DNA from: Haliclona indistincta
Lineage: Eukaryota > Porifera > Demospongiae > Haplosclerida > Chalinidae
Reading direction: 5' to 3'
NCBI GenBank assembly: GCA_964017065.1
Contig: OZ024790.1
Span: forward strand, 8,756,182 to 8,820,181
DNA: 64,000 nucleotides
The notes under the pieces were generated by a model, which saw only the letters and a list, made by a program, of their open reading frames with translations, was not told where the DNA came from and did not search any database. Below, one piece after another: positions 54,237 through 64,000 of the stretch (position 1 is the stretch's first letter; every line of letters starts with the position of its first letter). The position numbers and the translations under genes are program-made.

Positions 54237-57200
54237 ATGACAGCCAGCGCTACTGCAGATCGCGATACAAAGTCTTTCGCGACAGGGCGCGTTCTACTAG
54301 CCATCATAGCTTTGCTGCTGGCTGGTAAGATGTTGTTTTCTTTGTAAACAAGCTGCATAGAACTTTGTACATGCTACAGGAATTTGCGGACCTGCTTATT
54401 GTGAGTGCTAGACTATCTCATGACAGTGTTGCAATCATCTTCTTGCTACAGCCCAGAACTGTACCAGTAATGGTGCCCTGCGCCTGGTAGGATCAGAGTC
54501 GACAGCAAGAAATGGAACAGTGGAGATATGTCTGGACTCAACATGGGGCACTGTGTGTGATAATTTTTGGGGCACCACAGCAGCTCAAGTGGTTTGTAGA
54601 CAACTAGGCTATCCTGCCTCAGGTATAAACTACCGATAGGGCAACTACATGTGACGACTGTGGTGACTTGTCTAATAATAGCTAATAATCGCTTAATTTT
54701 TAGGTGCAGTTGCACTCAGAGCAAGGAATGGCAGTGGACCAGTTCATTTAGGAACTATTCAGTGTAATGGTACAGAACAGAGGATTGTGGACTGTCATCT
54801 AAATTATGAAAACAACTGTGTTCACAGCGAAGATGCTGGTGTGGATTGCACTGGTGGGGAAAAAAACCTAAAATAATAGGCACGCACATTTTCAACTGCT
54901 ATTGATTTTGTCCAGATCCTTGTACACCAGAGGGTGGTGTGAGGCTCACTGGTGGTGATAGACCAGGTAGAGGAACAGTGTGGGTATGCATCAATGGAGT
55001 ATGGAGCACTGTTTGTGATAACTTCTGGAATATACCTGATGCTAGAGTGGTATGCAAACAACTAGGATATGATGGTCAAGGTGAATGTTCAAGTAAATAA
55101 TTATACCGTCACGTGTACGGTAATAATTTGCTAGACACTCATATAACAAGTCGATAACAAATATTACAAGGAACCAAACATATACCATATGAACTGATAC
55201 ATCTGACTTCTAGTAAAAAAGCATTTCTGCAATGGTCTATATACTTATATCTTAGCTATGAAATAACTTTGCATCGTTACATTAGTTTGTTTGTACATAA
55301 TGCTTTGTTGTTGTCATAATTTGATACAGTCTATTTCCTTTCTTGTTGTAGGTGCTCAAGCATACGCTAGTGCACTTTATGGAGAAGGATTTGGTCACAT
55401 CTTACTGGACTATGTTCAGTGTGATGGGAATGAAGTTGCCCTTCTTGACTGCACTCACACAAACCACTCACAGTGTGATCACAGCTCTGATGCTGGAGTT
55501 AACTGCTCTATCGGTGAGAGTGCACTAGATTTAAATAAACTGAGGGACTGATTGTGTGTAGGTTATATCCTGCGTTAGCGGGATATATGACCCGCTATAT
55601 TCCTCGGGAAAGGGCACGTTCAAGTGAAGTCGAGGAAGCACTGGGGGCGAAGCCCGAGGCGCTTCCAAGACTTTACGAGAGCATTAGCCCTTTCCCGAGG
55701 GATATAACGGGTCATTATATCCCGCTAATGCGGGATATAACTTACTTGTGCCATGCTAAAGGCTGTTCTGATCTTGGGCACATGACGCGGAGGGAAATAT
55801 GACCCGTTATATCCCTCAAATAGCGCAATCTGATTGGTCAGAATAGTCTTAGTATGGTATAAGCATAATTATGTTCTTATAACTATAATTCACTTAATAT
55901 ATAAGGCTAATAAGGCATGTAATTCTATCATGTTTGTTCAGTTAATGTATATTCTATAATGTGAATTGAAATGTTATTTTACTTTCTTTATACAGGATCC
56001 TCTTCTGTTTACACAAGTGAGTAGTACAACTGATAGCAATACACATACACTGCTATAGAACCACCCTCCGTTTGCAGAAAAACAATAGAGTCTTTAACTT
56101 AGAATAAGTTTCAGGTTGACAAATCGCTATCAAAATCATGATATACTTCAATAGCCAAATAATTTTTACACCACTATAGGGTGTACTATTTAAACGACGT
56201 TTTAATACCCCATTTTTAACAGTGTACTATTGAGGATTGCTGCATGGTATACACAAAATCATACTACAAATCAATGCAGGTCCAAGTACTCTACTTGTGT
56301 CGTCTTATCTCATGTCAACCTCGCTTTGGGCATCTTTGTCAAGCAACATCACTACAGCACTAACAACAACCTCCACACAAGTGACCGGCACAACATTATC
56401 TAGTCACTCACTTACTAGTTTGATATCAACCAAACAAACTCCAACATCTTCAATAGCTGTCACAACCCAACTGAGTAAGTCAACTGATAGCAATACACAT
56501 ACTATTGAGGATTGCTGCATGGTATATACAAAATCAAGAGTTCATTAAGTGAACTCTTGACAAAATCATTTTCATACTACAAATCAATGCAGGTCCGAAT
56601 ACTCAACTTGTGTCGTCTTATCTCATGTTGTCCTCACTTTGGGCATCTTTGTCAAGCAACATCACTACAGCACTAACAACTACCTCCACACAAGTGACCA
56701 CCACAACATTATCTAGTCCATCACTTACTGGTTTGACATCAACCAAACAGACCCCAACATCTTCAATAGCTTTGACAACCCAACTTGGTAAGTCAACAGC
56801 ATTGTCAACCCCTCCCACTGCAACAACCACTTCTATACCCATCACACAAACCACTCCCACTCCCACCACATCTATATCCATCACACAAACCACTCCCACT
56901 GCAACCACATCTATACCCATCACACAAACCAGTTCCACTGTACAATCATCTCCTTCATCATCAGTGATCAGTCAATCGCAATCTACAACTTCCTCTATAA
57001 ACGTAAATGACACTCTTTCTGCATCATTGACAGACTCCCGCAGTCAATCTGCATCAATGACAACTTCCATACTAATGCCTTCTCCTACTTTGAGTTTGAC
57101 AGGTACTCTGAAATCAGTAGCTACTTCTAGGGAGGTACTTTCCACGCCACCTTCTTTATCAACCACACTACTTGACACATTATCACAATCTCCCACATCG

Positions 57201-58162
57201 ATAGAATCACCATCGAAAGATCTTCTTACTTTCACGACACTGATCCCAACACAGTCAAGTTTCACTCCACTTTTTCTGTCATCATTTCCTTCATCAAGCG
57301 GTACTCTCAGTGGAGGTGGCGGTGGGAATGCTGGACTCACTTTACCAGCTGTTGTATCGATATCTATAGCAGCCGCAACCATTGTGATCGTCATCATATT
57401 CCTCATCATTGCACTTCTTTGCACATACAGGTATGCTTGCTTGCATGCACGTATTGACTTGATTTTTATGATTATTTTTGTAGAATATACAAGAGAAAAA
57501 AGAGAATTGGTCAAAATGAGTACAACGTGACTACTTCAGACACTCATGATCTGTTAACAGATACACAACAATATGGTGCGGACACAGTGTACTTAGATAT
57601 ACAGTCCCAAGATGTTGACTCAGTGAGTTACGAAGATGCTTCTTCTCCGACCACAGAATTAACTGACGTATTAGAAGTGGAGAAAGAACGAGGGCTGACT
57701 GAACCAGTGCAACTATCGAGTCACAAGCAATCGCCACCTCAAACTGGTTCATTGTTAAACAAAGATGCTCGTTCCACGCCAGAATTAGCTGAGAAGATAG
57801 AACTGAGACCAAGACACATGGAGACTGAAGCCCCTCAACTGTTGAGTCACAAGGAATCACACAGCTCTGTCGATCAAAGACAAGATATGGATGCAGATAG
57901 ATCGAGTTCTTCAACTGTTAGCGAGGCACCACAGACACCTGATACAGAAGGTGTGACTGGTCTACAAGACAAGAGTGACGACACCAGTGTTGCTGAAGAA
58001 GTAGAGATGAAAGAACTAGGAGATGATGATGAAGAGGTGCATAGCTCTGACAGACTGCAGATAAAGAGCTCTGGTGACTACAGCGGTACAGGTGAAGAAG
58101 TTGAGTTGAATGAGATGCAGAGCAGAGAACACAAACCTTCACACAAGTACCAAAAATTGTAG
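54237..58162 (+). CDS. SRCR receptor 2: two SRCR domains, mucin stalk, one membrane span
   Basis: Ten exons: 54237-54324, 54380-54400 (21 bp), 54452-54622, 54704-54853, 54916-55080, 55352-55513, 55996-56016 (21 bp), 56280-56474, 56593-57430 and 57484-58162; 829 residues, in frame. The N-terminal signal segment contains [18 protein letters not shown]1 has [24 protein letters not shown]2 has [19 protein letters not shown] and [11 protein letters not shown]. The Thr/Ser stalk contains TTSIPITQTTP repeats. The membrane helix is near [20 protein letters not shown]. The acidic tail includes [17 protein letters not shown] and ends HKYQKL. Exons 56280-56474 and 56593 onward begin with near-identical sequence, an internal exon duplication absent from SRCR gene 3. 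Confidence 0.92.
55561..55862. mobile_element. Palindromic MITE-like element, copy 2
   Basis: Same family as the element at 2047-2390, in the opposite orientation: GCGGGATATAACTTAC, CCCTTTCCCGAGGGATATAAC and GATTGGTCAGAATAGTCT. It lies in the intron after exon 55352-55513. The matching intron of SRCR gene 3 (61506-61657) aligns on both sides but lacks it. Confidence 0.85.
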
Positions 58163-58660
58163 TATCCTGTACAGACTGCTGTATAACCAGTATGCATGTT
58201 TTTGAACATGCTCTTTATTCAAATATGTGGTAAAGTGATTATACGATGGAATAAATATGGTTTACTAGTAGGTACTGTCCAGTATAGAACAGGCATGTAG
58301 AGAGTGATATGAGCATGTGTTGTAAGTTAGTCCCATGATTCTTCAGAGTTTGTGATGTCTGTGTGGCTCTGTATTCCACCACCGACACTCATATTCTTAG
58401 CCCAGCCTCTGTAACACTGTTCCGGCTGGTTTACGCTGCATAGCCGCCTCTAGCCCTGTCTAGGCGGCCTCCATCTCTCTCTTCAGTCTGCCAGCTGTTG
58501 CTCCACTCTTTCCACCTCCTCTGTCACCAAATCCACCTCTATCACGACCTCCTCTGCCGCCTCCACGCCCACCTCGACTGCCACCAGAAAACTGATTTCT
58601 CTCCTTCCACTTTGCGTACCTCTCTGCCATTGCAACAAGCTCGTCTGGAACGTCCTATTC

Positions 58661-58661
<1 letters not shown>

Positions 58662-58730
<69 letters not shown>
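58662..58730 (+). repeat. GA microsatellite
   Basis: GA run within an intron of the helicase fragment. The sister copy at 63873-63915 has the same repeat but shorter. Confidence 0.95.
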
Positions 58731-58733
<3 letters not shown>

Positions 58734-59158
58734 TGACAGAGGAGACTCAAGAAAACTTAGACAAACCTGATTTGAGTCCATGAGAACTTTAGCTAAAGGA
58801 GCTGCCCATCTCCAGTTATCTCTGGAGAAGAATGTCAGAGCTATTCCTTGAGTTCTGTGAAAACAACAAGGAAAGAAGATAGTGGTGTTTGAACATTAAT
58901 TCTTGTCTCACATACCCAGCACGTCCTGTACATGTGCAACCAACACGGTGTACATAGTCTTCAATAATTATGCATCGGGAAGTCGTAGTTTACGACATAA
59001 CTGTGAACCAAAAGAATGAGCTAGCAGATAGCTGTTGTGATACAGTGGTGTGACTTACACGATGTCTTTGATGTCAAGACCTCGCGAAGCAACATCAGTC
59101 GCCACAAGAATAGGAGCAATTCCTGTGAATGAGAAATAATTTCATACATTTACACACA

Positions 59159-59402
<244 letters not shown>

Positions 59403-59499
59403 ACACATGCAAAAGTCCAAATCCTCTCAACACAAACACAAATTACCTTTCTTGAAATCGTCCAATGCTTGTTCACAATCACACTGTTCTCTACAAAAC

Positions 59500-60239
59500 A
59501 CAAATCTTCAACAACGCAACATGCAATGCAATACTAGGCTATAGATAATGTAAACCTACACCCTAACCTGTCACCATGGATTGATTGAACTTCATTCAAA
59601 TGCATTTAACACAAGATCACTACTGAGATCGTCAGCTCGAGAGAGAAGTGAGATGCACACAATATCACTGTACATAATATAGGTACTACTAGTATACTAT
59701 CTACTAGTATTATCTACTAACTAGTATGTAGTTTATACAAGGTACTACTAGTATACTATCTACTAGTATTATCTACTAACTAGTATGTAGTTTATACAAG
59801 GTACTACTAGTATACTATCTACTAGTATTATCTACTAACTAGTATGTAGTTTATACAAGGTAATACTAGTCAGTGATGGATAGTAGTGATGGATAGTAAT
59901 TGTATAGTGGAGTCCTCAAATCAGCAAGCACCGTCCATATCCATCACGAGTGCAGTCATTGATCAGCGCTAAACTACTTTGCAAGTGCAGACAAAGAGGC
60001 TTAGAATCATGCAAAGAGGTAAAAATCTGTTAGTGATTCATCTGTGCATGTGGTCATGAGTAATAATAATTATTAATGATTATTATACGGCTGATTATTA
60101 TTATACGGCTGAGTAGCCAGGAGATGATACAATTCATAGTGATCTAGGATGCACTGTGTGTCCGCGGGAAAGTCCCGCTAACAGACAGGGTCGGTGGTAA
60201 ATAGAAACGCCTCTCTGCCTTTAGTTTTTAACAGTAACT
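59500..60239. other. Spacer with tandem repeats before SRCR gene 3
   Basis: No gene. It includes the 60-bp tandem repeat and, from about 60061, the start of the second copy of the duplicated SRCR block. Confidence 0.6.
59675..59863 (+). repeat. Tandem repeat, 3 units of about 60 bp
   Basis: Units start GGTACTACTAGTATACTATC and continue with CTAACTAGTATGTAGTTTAT; three nearly identical copies. A single diverged unit with the same flank (GAGAAGTGAGATGCA) lies at 50360-50460 across the first intron of the C39-like gene. Confidence 0.92.
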
Positions 60240-63200
60240 ATGACAGCCAGCGCTACTGCAGATCGCGATACAAAGTCTTTCGCGACAGGGCGCGTTCTAC
60301 TAGCCATCATAGCTTCGCTGCTGGCTGGTAAGATGTTGCTTTGTTTGTAAACAAGCTGCATAGAACTTTGTACATGCTACAGGAATTTGCGGATCTGCTT
60401 ATTGTGAGTACTTGACTATCTCATAACAGTGTTGCAATCATCTTCTTGCTGCAGCCCAGAGCTGTATCAGTAATGGTGCCCTGCGCCTGGTAGGAGGGTC
60501 GACAGCAAGAAATGGAACAGTGGAGATATGTCTGGACTCAACATGGGGCACTGTGTGTGATAATTTTTGGAGCACCACAGCAGCTCAAGTGGTTTGTAGA
60601 CAACTAGGCTATCCTGCCTCAGGTATAAACTTGCACTAGTTACACCAATAGGGGAACTACATGTGATGACTACAACTGTGGTGACTTGTCTAACAATAGC
60701 TGATGATAGCTTAATTTTTAGGTGCAGTTGCACACAGAGCAGCATATTTTGGGCAGGGCAGTGGACCAGTTCATATAGGAACTATTCAGTGTGATGGTAC
60801 AGAACAGAGGATTGTGGACTGTCATCTAAATTATGAGAACAACTGTGTTCACAGTGAAGATGCTGGTGTGGATTGCACTGGTGGGAAAAACAAAACATGC
60901 ATATTTTCAACTGCTATTGATTTTTTCCAGCTCCTTGTACACCAGAGGGTGGTGCGAGGCTCACTGGTGGTGATAGACCAGGTAGAGGAACAGTGTGGGT
61001 ATGCATCAATGGAGTATGGAGCACTGTTTGTGATAACTTCTGGAATATACCTGACGCTAGAGTGGTGTGCCAACAACTAGGATATGATGGTCAAGGTGAA
61101 TGTTCAAATAACCGTCATGGGACGTGTACGGTAACAATAGGTAGAAATTCATATGATAAAGATTACAAGGAAGCAAACACGTACCATACGAACTGATACA
61201 TGTAAAAAAGCAATTCTGTAATGGTATAGATATCTAACTTATATCTTAGCTATGAAATAACTTAGTATCGTTACTTTATTTTGTACATGATGCTTTGCTG
61301 TTGTCATAATTCGATACAGTCTATTTCCTTTCTTGATGTATAGATGCTCAAGCATACGCTAGTGCATTTTATGGAGAAGGATTTGGTCCTATTCTACTGG
61401 ACTATGTTAACTGTGTTGGGAATGAGGCTGCCCTTCTTGACTGCAATCACACGGATCACTCACAGTGTGATCACAGCTCTGATGCTGGAGTTAGCTGTTA
61501 TATGGGTGAGTGCAAGCTAGATTTAAATAAACTGATGAACTGATTATGCTATCATTCACTTAATAAGGCTAATAGGGCATGTAATTCTATCATGTTTGTT
61601 CAGTTAAATGTAGTTCTATAATGGGAATAGAAATGTTATTTTACTTTCTTTATACAGCATCCTCTTCTGTTTACACAAGTGAGTAGTACAACTGATAGCA
61701 ATACACAATACTATTGAGGATTGATGCATGCATGGTATCCATGTACTATTGAGGATTGCTGCATGGTATACACAAATCATTTCAAATCCATGCAGGTTCG
61801 AGTACTCAACTTGTGTCATCTTATCTCATGTCGTCCTCACTTTGGGCATCTTTGTCAAGCAACATCACTACAGCGCCAATAACTACCTCCACACAAGTGA
61901 CCACATTATCTAGTCACTCACTTACTAGTTTGACATCAACCAAACATACCCCAACATCTTCAATAGTGTTCACAACCCAACTGAGTAAGTCAACAGCATT
62001 GTCAACCCCTCCCACTGCAACAACCACTTCTATACCCATCACAATAACCACTCCCACTAGCACTACAACCACCATCACACAAACCACTCCCACTGCAACC
62101 ACATCTCTACCCATCACACAAACCAGTTCCACTGTACAATCATCTCCTTCGTCATCAGCGACCAGTCAATCGCAATCTACAACCTCCTCTATAAACGTAA
62201 ATGACACTCTTTCTACATCATTGACGGACTCCCGCAGTCGCTCTACATCAATGACAACTTCCATACTAACACCTTCTTCTACTTTAAGTTTGACAGGCAC
62301 TCTGAGTCAATCGAAATCAGCAGCTACTTCTAGGGAGGTACTTTCCATGCCACCTTCTTCATCAACCACACCACTTGACACATTATCACAATCTCCCATA
62401 TCTATAGAATCACCATCGAAAGATCTTACTTTCATGACACTTATCCCAACACAGTCAAGTTTCACTCCACTTTCTCTGTCATCATTTTCTTCAGCAAGCA
62501 GTACTCCCAGCGGAGGGAATGCTGGACTCCCTACAGCAGCTGTTGAATCGATATCTATAGCAGCCGCAACCATCGTGATCGGCATCATATTCGTCATCAT
62601 TGTAATTCCTTGCACATACAGGTATGCTTGCTTGTGTGCACGTATTGACTTGATTTTTATGATTATTTCTGTAGAATATACAAGAAAAGGAGAACTGGTC
62701 AAAATGAGTACAACGTGACTTCAGACACTCATGATCTGTTAACAGATCTAGATACACAATATGGTGCGGACACAGTGTACTTAGATATACAATCACAAGA
62801 TGGTGACTCAGTGAGTTACGAAGATGCTTCTTCTCCGACCACAGAATCAGCTGACGTATTAGAAGTGGAAAAAGAACGAGGGCTGACGGAACCAGTGCAA
62901 CTATCGAGTCACAAGCAATCGCCACCTCAAACTGGTTCATTGTTAAACAAAGATGCTCGTTCCACGCCAGAATTAGCTGAGAAGATAGAACTGAGACCAA
63001 CGAAAATGGAGACTGAACCCCCTCAACTGTTGAGTCACAAGGAATCACACAGCTCTGTCGATCAAAGACAAGATATGGATGCAGATAGATCGAGTTCTTC
63101 AACTGTTAGCGAGGCACCACAGACGTCTGATACAGAAGGTGTGACTGGACTACAAGACAAGAGTGACGATACCAGTGTTGCTGAAGAAGTAGAGATGAAA

Positions 63201-63356
63201 GAACTAGGAGATGATGAAGAGGTGCTTAGCTCTGACAGACTGCAGATAAAGAGCTCTGGTGACCACAGTGATACTGGTGAAGAAGTTGAGTTGAATGAGA
63301 TGCATAGTTTAGAGAGCAGAGACCACAAACCTTCACACAAGTACCAAAAATTGTAG
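60240..63356 (+). CDS. SRCR receptor 3: two SRCR domains, mucin stalk, one membrane span
   Basis: Nine exons: 60240-60327, 60383-60403 (21 bp), 60455-60622, 60722-60880, 60931-61095, 61344-61505, 61658-61678 (21 bp), 61796-62621 and 62675-63356; 763 residues, in frame. Nearly identical to SRCR gene 2 in signal peptide, SRCR domains and tail. Differences cluster in the stalk, which is shorter because one exon is not duplicated, and in the first SRCR ([14 protein letters not shown]). The membrane helix is near [20 protein letters not shown]. The tail keeps [25 protein letters not shown] and HKYQKL. All SRCR cysteines that I can follow are conserved. Role in recognition or adhesion is inferred from the family. 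Confidence 0.92.
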
Positions 63357-63529
63357 TACCTACACAGACTGTTCTGTATAACCAGTTTTTACGCGTGTTT
63401 TTGAACATGCTCTTTATTCAAATATGTGGTAAAGTGATTATACGATGGAATAAATATGGTTTACTAGTAAGGTACTGTCCAGTATAGAACAGGCATGTAG
63501 AGAGTGATATGAGCATGTTTGTAAGTTAA

Positions 63530-63869
63530 TCCCATGACTCTTCAGAGTTTATGATGTCTGTGTGGCTCTGTATTCCGCCACCGACACTCATATTCTTAGC
63601 CCAGCCTCCATCGCTCTCTGTAACACTGTTCCGGCTGGTTTCCGCTGCATAGCCGCCTCTAGCCCTGTCTAGGCGGCCTCCATCTCTCTCTTCAGTCTGC
63701 CAGCTGTTGCTCCACTCCTTCCACCTCCTCTGTCACCAAATCCACTTCTATCACGACCACCTCTGCCGCCTCCACGCCCACCTCGACTGCCACCAGAAAA
63801 CTGATTTCTCTCCTTCCACTTTGCGTACCTCTCTGCCATTGCAACAAGCTCATCTGGAACGTCCTATTC

Positions 63870-63918
<49 letters not shown>

Positions 63919-64000
63919 TGACAGAGGAGACTCAAGAAAACTTAGACAAACCTGATTTGAGTCCATGAGAACTTTAGCTAAAGGAGCTGCCCATCTCCAG
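63530..64000 (-). CDS. DDX43-like: DDX43-like helicase 3' end, second copy, cut by window edge
   Basis: Minus strand, truncated at the window end. From the right edge: an exon ending NWRWAAPLAKVLMDSNQ, a GA-rich intron, then VPDELVAMAERYAKWKERNQ and an RGG box (GGSRGGRGGGRGGRDR). One frame stops after LKREMEAA. Another frame stays open for about 60 codons (WKEWSNSWQTEERDGGRLDR, then GGYAAETSRNSVTESDGGWA) and ends SEESWD. This overlap suggests a one-base shift or an unrecognised splice. Whether this copy is functional cannot be judged from the part visible. Confidence 0.65.
63873..63915 (+). repeat. GA microsatellite
   Basis: Shorter equivalent of the GA run at 58662-58730 in the duplicated block. 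Confidence 0.95.

Noticed and set aside
61616..61819. Small minus-strand frame in SRCR gene 3
   Set aside because: Antis ense of an intron and stalk exon, not conserved as a frame in SRCR gene 2.

Overview
This is eukaryotic, animal DNA. Genes are split by many short GT-AG introns (about 45 bp to 1 kb), packed tightly on both strands, with abundant GA, CA and TGAG microsatellites and small inverted-repeat transposons. The content points to an early-branching animal, most plausibly a sponge: SRCR-plus-mucin receptors in tandem, a death-fold protein, an AIG1-like GTPase, an ACC deaminase/D-cysteine desulfhydrase-type enzyme, and ordinary metazoan orthologues (PKA catalytic subunit, MNK kinase, ANKIB1, METTL25, TTC33, DYNLT5). 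The species assignment is inference. Exon models were built by eye from splice signals, reading phase and protein families. For the complete models the exon lengths sum to a multiple of three.

Layout. 1-4.7 kb: PKA catalytic subunit (+), first exon not found. 5.6-9.5 kb: three Mpv17/PMP22-family genes, two on minus and one divergent on plus. 10.6-17.3 kb (minus): a ten-exon gene joining a DEP domain, a PH-like domain and a complete glutathione peroxidase with an in-frame UGA at the selenocysteine position. 17.6-22.2 kb: MNK-type kinase (+). 22.3-24.6 kb: intronless ANKIB1-like RBR ubiquitin ligase (-), head to head with METTL25 (+, 24.7-27.3 kb). 27.4-32.1 kb: a second unusual fusion (+), with a kinesin-like domain lacking its nucleotide-binding motifs, a DEP domain, ankyrin repeats and a possible CaaX end. 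Then DYNLT5-like (+), TTC33 (-), a single-pass receptor with tyrosine motifs (-), a death-fold protein (-), two tandem methyltransferases (+; the first has a +1 frameshift), a PLP enzyme (-), an AIG1-like GTPase (-), and a secreted C39-like peptidase (-).

50.7-64 kb holds three two-SRCR mucin-like type I membrane proteins on plus. The second and third lie in a duplicated block of about 6 kb that also carries the 3' end of a DDX43-like helicase on minus. The helicase copy at 58.4-59.5 kb is broken; the other runs off the window.

The strongest candidate for something undescribed is the DEP-PH-GPX selenoprotein. It would place a GPX4-like lipid-hydroperoxide reductase on the same chain as two domains often used for membrane and signalling recruitment. 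The pseudokinesin-DEP-ankyrin protein is the second. At least five gene pairs are divergent with only 52 to 258 bp between start codons, so shared promoters look common here.
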